Below are positions 35,399 to 44,405 of a stretch of DNA of 64,000 nucleotides, one piece after another. Numbering within the stretch: the stretch's first letter is position 1; each line of letters opens with the position of its first letter. The notes under the pieces are model-generated. The model made no database searches, was not told the origin of the DNA, and saw nothing but the letters and a program-made list of their open reading frames with translations. Source of the stretch: Bacillota bacterium (GTDB taxonomy: Bacteria; Bacillota; Clostridia; UBA1381); NCBI GenBank assembly GCA_029007725.1, contig JAQXIJ010000021.1, positions 1-64,000 on the forward strand, read 5' to 3'. Position numbers and translations under genes: made by a program.

Positions 35399-37855
35399 TT
35401 ATTTGATTGGCTTAAGATGCCAGATTTCCTTGTTGTAATCGTCTATCGTTCTGTCTGACGAAAAGTATCCGCAGGAAGCGGTGTTCATAATCGCCATGTG
35501 CCACCATTTTTTCTTGTCTTTATAGTCTCTTGCGGCACGCTCATGAATCCGGCAGTAGTCTTCAAAGTCCCTTATTACCATATACTGATCCGGATATCCG
35601 TAATCGCCAAACAGAAGTGTCTGATACAAATCCTTGAACATATGTGCATTTTCCGGTTCAAGCTCACCCGAAATCAACTGGTCAAGTGCTTTTCTCAAGG
35701 CATTGTTTGTTGAATAAATAGTCTTAACCTCTTCGGAGTTGTTGTACTTGAGTCTTGCTGCAACCTCGTCTGCTTTCAGTCCGAAAATGTATATGTTATC
35801 CTCGCCGACCTGTTCGGTCATCTCAACGTTAGCGCCGTCGAGCGTTCCGACAGTAACTGCGCCGTTTAACATAAATTTCATGTTTCCGGTGCCGGAAGCT
35901 TCTTTTCCTGCAGTTGAAATCTGCTCAGAAATATCAGCCGCAACAACCAGCTTTTCCGCAATTGATACACCGTAGTTTTCAAGGAATACCACCTTAATTT
36001 TGCCCTTGATTCTTGGGTCGTTGTTAATCTTTTCACCGACAGTGTTGATAAGCTTTATGATAAGCTTTGCGCGGGTATAACCCGGTGCAGCCTTTGCTCC
36101 GAAAATATATGTCTTCGGTGTAAACTCCATATCCGGATTTTCAACGAGCTTATTATATTCCACCATTATGTGCAGAACATTCATCAGCTGACGCTTATAT
36201 TCGTGCAGACGCTTTGCCTGCACATCGTAGATTGAATCAGGGTCAACCTCTATCCCGTTATGCTCTTTAATATATTCGGCAAGCTTTACCTTATTGCTAT
36301 GCTTGATATCGGCGAATCTCTTTTGAAAGTCCTTGTCATCGGCATATTTTTTAATCTTTTCAAGCTGCTTGTAATCCTTTATCCAGCTCTTCCCGATTTT
36401 TTCTGTTATAAGCTCTGCAAGCTTCGGATTACAGTTGCATATCCAGCGTCTGAATGTGATACCGTTTGTTATTGAATGAAAGCGGCTCTTGTCAAGACGA
36501 TAGTAGTCTGCAAAAATATCGGATGTCAGAATCTTTGTGTGCAGTTTTGAAACACCGTTTATCGCGAAGCAGGTAGCAAGGCAGAGATTTGCCATGAATA
36601 CTTGATTATCCGCAATAATAGCCATCCATTTGTGCTTGCCGAAATCATTCGGATAAACCTCCTGAAGCTTAATCATAAGACGTCTGTTGATCTCCTCGAC
36701 AATCATATAAACTCTCGGCAAAATCTTTTTGAACATATCAAGAGGCCACTTTTCAAGTGCCTCGCTCATTACCGTATGGTTCGTATATGCAAAGGTTTTT
36801 GTGGTAATTTCCCATGCGTCGTCCCATCCGAGACCTTTTTCGTCAATAAGTATTCTCATCAACTCAGGAATTGCAAGAGTCGGATGAGTATCATTGATAT
36901 GGATAACAGCCTTTTCCGGCAATTTTTTCCAGTCGTATCCGTATCTGTCCTCGTATTCCTTTAGTATCCATTGCAGAGTTGCGGAAACAAGGAAGTACTG
37001 CTGCTTCAAGCGAAGCTCCTTTCCCTCTATGTGATTATCCTCGGGGTACAGAACCTTTGAAATCACCTCGGCAAGCTGCTTTTCCTCCATTGCGCGCACA
37101 TAGTTTCCGCTATTGAATTCCTGCATATTCATAACATCTGGTGCTTTCGCCGACCACATTCTGAGCTTGTTTACGATTTTTGAATCGTAGCCTACAAGCG
37201 GAACATCGTACGGCATTGCAATTATTGAATGCGCATTCTCATATCTGAACGAAAAATGTCCGTCATTCCAATCGGTATATACCTGACCGCCGAATTTTAC
37301 AATGACCGACTCTTCCGGACGTGCAATTTCCCACGCATTTCCGTTTTCAAGCCATGTATCGGGCAGCTCCGTCTGATATCCGTCGACGATTTTCTGTCTA
37401 AAAAGTCCGTATTCGTAACGGATTGTGCATCCGTATGCCGGCAAATCCATTGTTGTCAGCGAATCTATAAAGCATGCTGCAAGTCTGCCAAGTCCGCCGT
37501 TTCCGAGTCCGGCGTCATTTTCCAGTTCAACAATATCTGAAAGCTCATAGCCGAGCGAGCGCAGTGCGTTCACATATGTTTCGGTTTGCATAAGATTCAA
37601 AATGTTTGTTGCGAAAAGTCTGCCCATCAAAAATTCAAATGAAAGATAGTACAACTTTTTTGAGCCTTCATTTTTAACTTCCTTGTGCGAAATCGCCCAC
37701 TTTTCCATAATCTTGTCACGCGCTGTAAGAGCGCACGCTGTATACACCATTTTCGGTGTTGCGTCCTCCAGTGTTTTTCCAAAGTGTCTGGAAATTTTTC
37801 CGATAATTTCTTTTTGAAGATTCGTTTCTTCTGAGTTTAGATTAACCTTTTCCAT
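35399..37855 (-). CDS. glgP: Glycogen/starch phosphorylase
   Basis: An 818-aa GT35 enzyme that removes glucose-1-phosphate from alpha-1,4-glucan ends. The PLP-binding region KEASGTGNMKFMLNG (Lys about residue 660) and NDTHPTLAIPE are diagnostic, as are RIKGKIKVVFLENYGVS and the N-terminal YYLSFEFLMGR. The ATG at 37855 fits the usual beginning and has AAAGGA upstream; an extension to 37891 has only a TTG start. It lies about 84 bp after glgA, and is likely co-transcribed. Confidence 0.97.
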   Translation of the reverse strand: MEKVNLNSEETNLQKEIIGKISRHFGKTLEDATPKMVYTACALTARDKIMEKWAISHKEVKNEGSKKLYYLSFEFLMGRLFATNILNLMQTETYVNALRSLGYELSDIVELENDAGLGNGGLGRLAACFIDSLTTMDLPAYGCTIRYEYGLFRQKIVDGYQTELPDTWLENGNAWEIARPEESVIVKFGGQVYTDWNDGHFSFRYENAHSIIAMPYDVPLVGYDSKIVNKLRMWSAKAPDVMNMQEFNSGNYVRAMEEKQLAEVISKVLYPEDNHIEGKELRLKQQYFLVSATLQWILKEYEDRYGYDWKKLPEKAVIHINDTHPTLAIPELMRILIDEKGLGWDDAWEITTKTFAYTNHTVMSEALEKWPLDMFKKILPRVYMIVEEINRRLMIKLQEVYPNDFGKHKWMAIIADNQVFMANLCLATCFAINGVSKLHTKILTSDIFADYYRLDKSRFHSITNGITFRRWICNCNPKLAELITEKIGKSWIKDYKQLEKIKKYADDKDFQKRFADIKHSNKVKLAEYIKEHNGIEVDPDSIYDVQAKRLHEYKRQLMNVLHIMVEYNKLVENPDMEFTPKTYIFGAKAAPGYTRAKLIIKLINTVGEKINNDPRIKGKIKVVFLENYGVSIAEKLVVAADISEQISTAGKEASGTGNMKFMLNGAVTVGTLDGANVEMTEQVGEDNIYIFGLKADEVAARLKYNNSEEVKTIYSTNNALRKALDQLISGELEPENAHMFKDLYQTLLFGDYGYPDQYMVIRDFEDYCRIHERAARDYKDKKKWWHMAIMNTASCGYFSSDRTIDDYNKEIWHLKPIK

Positions 37856-37939
37856 TTGCTGTTTTTTCCTTTCGACTAAAAAATTTGCCAAGCGTCACCG
37901 ATTCGGTTCGCTTTTTCCGATATTATATTAACACAGAGT

Positions 37940-39784
37940 CTATTTTTCAGTAACATCTTTGTCAGATGCAGTCGCTTTGTTTATTGTATTATTTACCGTT
38001 TTTGTTTTTTTAGCAGTTTTTTCTTTATTTGGCGTTTTTTTGACGGAAGCTTTTGCCGTCTTTGCGCCTTTTTTTGCCGCAGTTTGTTTTTGCAGATTTG
38101 TTTTTTTATATTTGTTGTCTGCTTTAACGGATTTTTCTATATCAGAACGCACCGATTCAATGTTCTCTCTAAGTTCCCTGTCATTGAGCTTTACATTAGC
38201 GTCTTTATCTTTTGCGCTTGATTCCTTTACCCATACCTTTTCGGAATTATCCGCATCAAACTTTATTACTTCGTCAAAGTCCAGGTATGTTTTTTTTTCT
38301 TTCTTTTCTTTAGGCTCGGTCTTTTTGCGCGCCATATCTAGCTTTTCAACCTTTATGCCTGTAAGATTTTCATACAGAGAAATATATTTGTTTGCCGAAA
38401 CATCCCATGAAAAGTCCTGCTGCATCGCATTTTTAACAATTTGGTCCCATTTGTCTCGCTTATCATAATATGTTCTCATGGCATAGTTAATGACATAAAT
38501 CATGTCATCGGCATTATAGCTTGCAAACGAGAATCCTGTTCCCTCACCGGTATATTCGTTGTACGGAATTACAGTATCCTTAAGTCCTCCTGTTTCACGT
38601 ACAATAGGCAGTGTTCCGTATCGCATCGAAATCAGCTGTGACAATCCGCACGGTTCAAACCTTGACGGCATCAAAAACGCGTCACACGCCGCATAAATTT
38701 TATGCGACATTTCGTTTGAAAAATAAATATTTGCCGAAACCCTGTCCGGATATTTCCATGCATAGTGGCGGAACATATTTTCGTACTGCTCGTCACCCGT
38801 TCCGAGAACAACTACCTGATATCCGCCTTCGCACAGGCGCTCCATTGCATAAGCCACAAGGTCAAATCCTTTTTGATCTGTAAGTCTCGATACAATGCCC
38901 ACCATGAATTTATTTTCATCAACAGGCAAATTAAGCTCTTTTTGGAGCTCAGTTTTGTTGATTCTTTTATCCTTTATCGTTTCAATTGAGTAATTTTTGT
39001 ATATATATTTATCTGTTTTGCAATCCCATTCAGGTGAAATTCCATTTACAATGCCGGAAAGATCCGCACGTCTTGAAGATAATAGTCCATCAAGTCCCTC
39101 ACCGTATTCGGGAGTTGTAATTTCATTTGCATAGGTTTCTGATACGGTTGTAACCTTGTTTGCATATACAATTCCTCCCTTTAATAGGTTTGCGTCCTTG
39201 TAATATTCAAGCTTGTCGCTTGTGAAATAGTAGTCGGATATGCCCATTGCATCTTTAATTTTATTAAAATCCCATCTTCCTTGAAATCTCAGGTTGTGAA
39301 TAGTCATAACCGTCTTTATACCGCGATAGAAAGGGTTGTCATAAAATGTGTCAAGAAATACCGGTATTGCTCCGGTCTGCCAGTCGTTGCAGTTTATGAC
39401 ATCCGGGCGAAAGCCAAGTGTTGGAAGAAGCGACAAAACCGCCTTTGAAAAGAATATAAATTTTTCGCAGTCAAGATGTATAAAATCGTACGGCTTGTCA
39501 CCGTTAAAATAGTACTTATTGTCGACGAAATAATAAGTAATTCCCTCATGCTCGAGTGAGAACACGCCGCAGTACTGCTTTCTCCATGACATATTAATAT
39601 AAATATGGTCGATATAGGTCATTTGATCCTTGTACTTTTGGTCAATACATCTGTAAAGCGGTAATATTACTCTTGCGTCAACGCCTTTTTGCTTCAGTGC
39701 TATAGGCAGTGATCCTGCCACATCGCCGAGTCCGCCGGTTTTTACAAACGGTGCTGCCTCGGAGGTCGCGTATAAAAGATTCAT
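37940..39784 (-). CDS. glgA: Glycogen synthase with a long Lys-rich C-terminal tail
   Basis: A 614-aa GT5 enzyme that adds glucose from ADP-glucose to glycogen. The core covers about residues 1-483, with KTGGLGDVAGSLP at 15-27 and the SRFEPCGLSQ acceptor segment near 365. A normal GlgA ends there. This one continues for about 131 residues (38335-37940) that are highly charged: a KKTEPKEKKEKK stretch, a coiled-coil-like middle and a Lys/Ala/Thr tail with AAKKGAKTAKASVKK that resembles histone H1. The ATG at 39784 follows AAAGGTGG; in-frame ATGs upstream are not needed. No glgC, glgD or glgB is in the window. Confidence 0.95.
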   Translation of the reverse strand: MNLLYATSEAAPFVKTGGLGDVAGSLPIALKQKGVDARVILPLYRCIDQKYKDQMTYIDHIYINMSWRKQYCGVFSLEHEGITYYFVDNKYYFNGDKPYDFIHLDCEKFIFFSKAVLSLLPTLGFRPDVINCNDWQTGAIPVFLDTFYDNPFYRGIKTVMTIHNLRFQGRWDFNKIKDAMGISDYYFTSDKLEYYKDANLLKGGIVYANKVTTVSETYANEITTPEYGEGLDGLLSSRRADLSGIVNGISPEWDCKTDKYIYKNYSIETIKDKRINKTELQKELNLPVDENKFMVGIVSRLTDQKGFDLVAYAMERLCEGGYQVVVLGTGDEQYENMFRHYAWKYPDRVSANIYFSNEMSHKIYAACDAFLMPSRFEPCGLSQLISMRYGTLPIVRETGGLKDTVIPYNEYTGEGTGFSFASYNADDMIYVINYAMRTYYDKRDKWDQIVKNAMQQDFSWDVSANKYISLYENLTGIKVEKLDMARKKTEPKEKKEKKTYLDFDEVIKFDADNSEKVWVKESSAKDKDANVKLNDRELRENIESVRSDIEKSVKADNKYKKTNLQKQTAAKKGAKTAKASVKKTPNKEKTAKKTKTVNNTINKATASDKDVTEK

Positions 39785-39811
39785 ACTATATTCCACCTTT
39801 CTTATTAAATA

Positions 39812-39840
39812 ATAATACATCAAAACGATGTATTTGTCAA
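39812..39840 (-). promoter_or_regulatory. Promoter of glgA-glgP with a palindrome filling the spacer
   Basis: Minus strand TTGACA (39835-39840), 17-bp spacer, TATTAT (39812-39817). The spacer contains AATACATC-N5-GATGTATT (39814-39834), an inverted repeat with 8-bp arms that overlaps the -10. It is a plausible repressor site; the regulator is unknown. Confidence 0.75.
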
Positions 39841-39918
39841 TTTTTTTACAATATTACGGCGCATGTTTTTTTACCAAAATTTAAGAGGCATACATCCCTT
39901 TTTTGGGTATAATTATTA

Positions 39919-39947
39919 TTGACAATACTTTTGCGTAATGTTAAAGT
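39919..39947 (+). promoter_or_regulatory. Promoter of feoAB
   Basis: TTGACA (39919-39924), 17-bp spacer, TAAAGT (39942-39947), 23 bases before the feoA ATG. I cannot see a clear Fur or DtxR box. Confidence 0.6.
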
Positions 39948-39970
39948 ATATAGGTAAAGGTGGAATGAAA

Positions 39971-40198
39971 ATGAAATTATCTGAAGGTAAAATCTCAAGG
40001 GATTACCGCGTATGCGATATACTCCTTGACTTAAATATAAAGCGCCGGCTTGAAATGCTCGGAATGACGCATAACACCATAATACGAGTCATGAATAAAA
40101 AGCGCTCGGGTCCTATGATTATAAAAATCAGAGGAACTCGCTTTGCGCTCGGAAAAGGTTTTTGTGACGGCATTTTTGTGGAGGAAACCAATGAATAA
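39971..40198 (+). CDS. feoA: Ferrous iron transport protein A
   Basis: A 75-aa SH3-like cytosolic protein that works with FeoB in Fe2+ uptake. The family shape is seen in RRLEMLGMTHNTIIRVMNKK and the closing GTRFALGKGFCDGIFVE. The ATG at 39971 is seven bases after AAAGGTGG; the ATG at 39965 would be too close. Its end overlaps feoB by eight bases. Confidence 0.93.
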   Translation: MKLSEGKISRDYRVCDILLDLNIKRRLEMLGMTHNTIIRVMNKKRSGPMIIKIRGTRFALGKGFCDGIFVEETNE

Positions 40199-42224
40199 TC
40201 TTAATGTAGCATTTATAGGAAACCCCAACTGCGGAAAAACTACACTTTTTAACGCATATACAGGTGCCAACTTGAAGGTTGCTAACTGGCCCGGAGTAAC
40301 AGTTGAAAAAATCGAAGGTAAAATGACCTATCACGACCATACATATAAGCTTGTTGACCTGCCCGGAATCTACTCTCTTACCTCATATACAATGGAGGAA
40401 AAACTGTCAAGGCAGTACATTTTAGACGACGAGGTCGATGTCATTATAGACGTTGCGGACGCATCGAGCCTTGAGCGCAACCTGTATCTTACTCTGCAGC
40501 TTATCGAACTCGGAAAGCCCGTCGTTCTTGCCCTAAACATGATGGACATTGTCGAAGAACGCGGAATGGAAATCGACCTGCACAGGCTTCCCGAAATGCT
40601 CGGAATACCAGTTGTTCCAGTCTGTGCACGAAAGCGCTCCGGACTCGGAATACTTATGCACGCTGTTGCGCACCATGTCGGAAAGCCGCTTGATGCTACC
40701 GAACACCATCACAGCAAAGGAAGCCACAAGCACCCTCATCACGACGAATATGTTATGGTGTATTCCGACGAAATTGAGGATAAAATAGACATAATTATAG
40801 CGATTCTTAAAAAGAAATATCCCGACATGAAAAACTATCGCTGGCATGCATTGAAATATCTTGAAGCGGACGAAGAAATATGCAGCAAATTTCCTGTAGA
40901 TTTGAGCGGCATAGTAGATAAAAGCTACGAATCTGAAATAATCAATCAAAAATATGACTTTATTCAGGAGGTCATTTCGGAAACGCTTGAAAACAAGGAA
41001 GAAAAAAGTGCATTCACAGACAAAATCGACCGTTTTTTGACACATCGCATACTCGGTGTTCCTATTTTTCTGGCAATAATGGCTCTGGTATTTTTCTTGA
41101 CTTTCACCGTAGGAGATTTCTTAAAGGGCTACTTCGAGCTTGGACTCGAAAAATTTTCTTCTATGGTTGAATACCTGCTGACATCAGCTGAAGTCGGGCC
41201 AGTACTGCACTCGCTGATTATTGACGGAATTATTTCGGGCGTAGGTGGAATACTAACCTTCCTGCCTAACATATTCATATTGTTTCTTGCTCTCGCGTTG
41301 CTTGAAGACAGCGGATATATGTCTCGCGTTGCCTATGTCATGGACGGCATTATGGGTAGAATCGGGCTTTCGGGGCGTGCGTTTATACCTATGCTGCTTG
41401 GTTTCGGCTGCACCGTTCCCGCCGTAATGGCTTCAAGAGCACTCGAAGACAGACATGACAAAGCACGGACTATTTTAATTACGCCGTTTATGTCATGCAG
41501 TGCACGGCTGCCGATATATGTCTTATTTTCACAGATGTTTTTCCCCGGCAGCGCAATGCTTGTTGCATACTCGATGTATGTTATAGGTCTCGCTCTTGCC
41601 ATTCTGATTGCATTTATTCTGTCAAAAATCGACAAACAGAACAATGTAACAAATCTGCTTATCGAGCTGCCGGAATACAAAACTCCGAACGCGCGCACCA
41701 TAGCGATATACGTATGGGATAAGGTGAAGGATTACCTCATAAAGGCAGGAACTACGATATTTATAGCCTCCATAGTGCTTTGGTTTATACTTAACTTCAA
41801 CAAAAACGGCATGGTAGCCGATATGTCAAATAGCTTTGCGGCGTCAATCGGCAGGCTTTTGGTACCGATAATGTCAACGGCAGGTTTGGGATACTGGCAG
41901 ATTGTTGTTGCTCTGATTTCCGGCATCGCCGCAAAAGAAGTTGTAGTTTCAAGTATGTCAGTTCTGTTCGGCATAACCAACATTTCCTCCCCCAACGGAA
42001 TGGAAGCGCTTGCGCAAATTTTGGGCGACGTTGGATTTACTGCGCTAAATGCATATTCAATGATGATGTTCTGCCTTTTGTATATCCCGTGCATCGCAAG
42101 TATAGTAACAATAAAAAAAGAAACAAACTCATGGAGAAACGCACTTTTGGCAATTGTACTGCAGCTTGGTCTTGCGTGGCTGTTGTCAACTGCGTTCTAC
42201 CAAATCGGAAGGATGATTTTTTGA
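40191..42224 (+). CDS. feoB: Ferrous iron transport protein B (GTPase-permease) with a His-rich insert
   Basis: A 677-aa Fe2+ permease. The N-terminal G domain has GNPNCGKT (10-17), DLPG (about 57-60) and LNMMD (about 115). A His-rich segment (about residues 171-187, with HHH, HKH and HH) lies between the G domain and the following spacer, before the membrane domain (about 285-677) with two Gate motifs such as GFGCTVPAVMA. Such His runs occur in some FeoB and may bind metals. GGAGG precedes the ATG at 40191, inside the end of feoA. Its stop overlaps the start of dus. Confidence 0.96.
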   Translation: MNNLNVAFIGNPNCGKTTLFNAYTGANLKVANWPGVTVEKIEGKMTYHDHTYKLVDLPGIYSLTSYTMEEKLSRQYILDDEVDVIIDVADASSLERNLYLTLQLIELGKPVVLALNMMDIVEERGMEIDLHRLPEMLGIPVVPVCARKRSGLGILMHAVAHHVGKPLDATEHHHSKGSHKHPHHDEYVMVYSDEIEDKIDIIIAILKKKYPDMKNYRWHALKYLEADEEICSKFPVDLSGIVDKSYESEIINQKYDFIQEVISETLENKEEKSAFTDKIDRFLTHRILGVPIFLAIMALVFFLTFTVGDFLKGYFELGLEKFSSMVEYLLTSAEVGPVLHSLIIDGIISGVGGILTFLPNIFILFLALALLEDSGYMSRVAYVMDGIMGRIGLSGRAFIPMLLGFGCTVPAVMASRALEDRHDKARTILITPFMSCSARLPIYVLFSQMFFPGSAMLVAYSMYVIGLALAILIAFILSKIDKQNNVTNLLIELPEYKTPNARTIAIYVWDKVKDYLIKAGTTIFIASIVLWFILNFNKNGMVADMSNSFAASIGRLLVPIMSTAGLGYWQIVVALISGIAAKEVVVSSMSVLFGITNISSPNGMEALAQILGDVGFTALNAYSMMMFCLLYIPCIASIVTIKKETNSWRNALLAIVLQLGLAWLLSTAFYQIGRMIF

Positions 42225-43159
42225 TTGGCAAAATTAATCTCGCGCCTATGGCAGGAGTTACCGACCTAACCTTTCGCCTTATCTGCAAAAGCTTCGGTGC
42301 AGACGGGCTTACAACCGAAATGGTCAGTGCAAAAGGGCTTTTTTATAAAGACAAAAAAACCGCATCGCTCATGAGGCTTGACGAGCGCGAAAAGCCTGTA
42401 TCTATACAGATTTTCGGTTCCGACCCTGATATTATGGCTGAAATTGCCCCAATTGCCGAAAGCTTTGGTGCAGTGGCAATTGATATAAATATGGGCTGTC
42501 CTATGCCGAAAATAGTAAATAACGGTGACGGCAGCGCACTAATGAAAAACCCTGTCCTTGCTGAAAAAATTGTCCGAAAAGTCAGCAGTGCCGTAAAAAT
42601 TCCTGTAACGGTAAAAATCCGAAAAGGCTGGGACTGTGAAACCGCGCCGGAATTTGCAAAGGCCCTCGAAGCCGGCGGTGCGGCGGCAATCACCGTTCAC
42701 GGCCGCACACGCGAGCAATTTTACAGTGGGAAAGCCGACTGGGATACCATAAGGAAGGTTAAAAAAGCCGTGCATATCCCGGTTATCGGCAATGGTGATA
42801 TTTTTTGCGGCGAAGATGCAAAGCGTATGTTTGAAGAAACCGGTTGCGACGGTGTTATGGTTGGACGCGGAGCGCAGGGAAATCCATTTATTTTCAGCCA
42901 GATAAATGAATTTCTTAAAACGGGTACCATTACATTTTTCCCGACTAACCGCGATAAAATTGATCAGGCACTTAAACACACAAAGCTTCTTTGCGCCGAA
43001 AAGGGCGAACACCGCGGCATACTCGAAGCGCGTAAACATATCGCATGTTACATCAAGGGTATTCCTCATTCGAACGAGCTTAAAGCAAAAATATTTACCA
43101 TAACCTCTTTGTCCGAATTGGTCGAAACCTTGGAACATACCTTGTCTTATGCGAAATAA
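42221..43159 (+). CDS. dus: tRNA-dihydrouridine synthase (DusB-like)
   Basis: A 312-aa FMN enzyme that reduces uridine in tRNA D-loops. INLAPMAGVTDLTFR at the N-terminus, NMGCPMPKIVNNGDGSAL with the catalytic Cys (about residue 90), and HGRTREQFYSGKADW are diagnostic. The likely start is the TTG at 42221, which overlaps the feoB TGA (TTGA) with GGAAGG eight bases upstream; the longer frame from 42089 would lie fully inside feoB. Co-translated with feoB, although functionally unrelated. Confidence 0.93.
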   Translation: MIGKINLAPMAGVTDLTFRLICKSFGADGLTTEMVSAKGLFYKDKKTASLMRLDEREKPVSIQIFGSDPDIMAEIAPIAESFGAVAIDINMGCPMPKIVNNGDGSALMKNPVLAEKIVRKVSSAVKIPVTVKIRKGWDCETAPEFAKALEAGGAAAITVHGRTREQFYSGKADWDTIRKVKKAVHIPVIGNGDIFCGEDAKRMFEETGCDGVMVGRGAQGNPFIFSQINEFLKTGTITFFPTNRDKIDQALKHTKLLCAEKGEHRGILEARKHIACYIKGIPHSNELKAKIFTITSLSELVETLEHTLSYAK

Positions 43160-43195
43160 GGTCGCACGCTTGTCAAGATTCGTCAAAGTTATGTC

Positions 43196-43225
43196 TTGCT
43201 TATGCGTGTACGCGCATGATATAAT
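43196..43225 (+). promoter_or_regulatory. Promoter of the L,D-transpeptidase with an imperfect palindrome in its spacer
   Basis: TTGCTT (43196-43201), 18-bp spacer, TATAAT (43220-43225). ATGCGTGTACGCGCAT (43202-43217) is palindromic at 14 of 16 positions and fills the spacer. Confidence 0.55.
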
Positions 43226-43262
43226 CTGTTTATATAGAAAAATTACCTTAGGGGGAAAAGTT

Positions 43263-44339
43263 TTGAAAAACAGAATATTTATTTTTTTAATCGCAGCCTT
43301 GATTTCATCCTCTTCGCCGGCTTTTGCTGAAAATTCCGCCGCCGAAGAGCAGTCGCAAATCATAAAGGCAGAATCTGCTTTCAGCGCACAGTCTGACAGT
43401 TCTCTCCCTGATACGCAAGTCTCCGAACCAATGAGCATACAGCTGCCTTATGAAACTCAAAATTCTGCGCCGGAATCCAAGGAAACTCCGTCACCGACTC
43501 CCGAACCTTCCGAAACGCCCACAGCCGTTTCGTACACAATACGACGCGCGGATTTATACATATGGGGCAATCCCGTAACGCTCTCGGAGCCGTCGATTAT
43601 AGTAAATGACACGCTTTTGGTGCCTATAAAAGAGTTTCTTTCAAACCGCGGAGTATATGATTTTTCTGTTGATGAAACCAATCAGATTACAATAACATAT
43701 GGCAAAAAGCTTATATCTATGCATCTTGATTCATGCGTGGCAAATAAAAACGGCAAATCGGCAGAGCTTTCCGCCACACCTGTGCTTATTGGAAGCACCG
43801 TATATGCACCGCTCAGATTTGTGTGTGAAAGCCTCGATTTCAATGTAGATGCATCAATGCCAAATGGAATACTTACGGTACGTGTTGATGAGCCTGAATC
43901 TCCGGTAACAGTTCAGAAAAAGATGAGCGAGCAGTATGTGAATGCTTCAAATCTTCCTTCAGACACAAAATATTTGATTTGGATTAACAAATCCAGTTAT
44001 ATGCTGTACGTGTTTCTGGGTGAAAACGGAAACTGGCGCGAAGTATATTCCTGCAAATGTGCAATCGGCGCTTCATCAACTCCGACAATAACCGGCACAT
44101 TTAAGTATTTCTCAAAGGAAGCCAGATGGTCGTATGATAAGTTCTATGTCGGTCCTATAATGCGCTTTTATCGTGGGTACGCCATTCATACCACACTGCT
44201 CAATTATGACGGAACAAACTATAACAGCACCGTAGGGGCAAAAATTTCGCACGGCTGCATTCGTGTCCGTCCTAATGATATGAATTGGCTTGTTTCTTAC
44301 GTACCGCTGAAAACCACGATACATATAACGGAAAACTGA
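43263..44339 (+). CDS. Secreted L,D-transpeptidase (YkuD) with a copper-amine-oxidase-N-like domain
   Basis: A 358-aa exported enzyme. Signal peptide 1-22 (ends near AFA), a Ser/Pro/Glu/Thr-rich linker (about 25-90), a domain like Cu_amine_oxidN1 (about 95-215, with DTLLVPIKEFLSN and STVYAPLRFVCESL), then the YkuD domain to the end with AIHTTLL (His) and the catalytic SHGCIRV. It should link peptidoglycan through 3-3 bridges or anchor proteins. The start is a TTG at 43263 after AGGGGG; an upstream in-frame ATG at 43149 overlaps the dus end and would destroy the signal peptide. Confidence 0.9.
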   Translation: MKNRIFIFLIAALISSSSPAFAENSAAEEQSQIIKAESAFSAQSDSSLPDTQVSEPMSIQLPYETQNSAPESKETPSPTPEPSETPTAVSYTIRRADLYIWGNPVTLSEPSIIVNDTLLVPIKEFLSNRGVYDFSVDETNQITITYGKKLISMHLDSCVANKNGKSAELSATPVLIGSTVYAPLRFVCESLDFNVDASMPNGILTVRVDEPESPVTVQKKMSEQYVNASNLPSDTKYLIWINKSSYMLYVFLGENGNWREVYSCKCAIGASSTPTITGTFKYFSKEARWSYDKFYVGPIMRFYRGYAIHTTLLNYDGTNYNSTVGAKISHGCIRVRPNDMNWLVSYVPLKTTIHITEN

Positions 44340-44346
44340 AAATTAT

Positions 44347-44383
44347 TGAAAAAAGTAAGCATATCGGTTGATATGCTTACTTT
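44347..44383. terminator. Terminator between the L,D-transpeptidase and the SGNH hydrolase
   Basis: AAGTAAGCATATC (44353-44365), loop GGTT, GATATGCTTACTT (44370-44382): a 13-bp perfect stem. The T-run is on the minus strand (after the SGNH gene); it may also stop the plus-strand transcript. Confidence 0.82.
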
Positions 44384-44405
44384 GGTATAAAACGCAAATG
44401 CGCTT

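Noticed and set aside
39890-39970. Fur or DtxR box near the feoA promoter
   Set aside because: AT-rich stretches resemble parts of such boxes, but no symmetric match is long enough.
42089-42220. Longer dus start inside feoB
   Set aside because: The added 44 residues would lie wholly within feoB coding sequence and do not look like the N-terminus of a Dus protein; the TTG at 42221 has a good ribosome-binding site.
42539-43438. A 299-codon minus-strand frame opposite dus and the L,D-transpeptidase
   Set aside because: It crosses two well-supported genes and has no translation signal.
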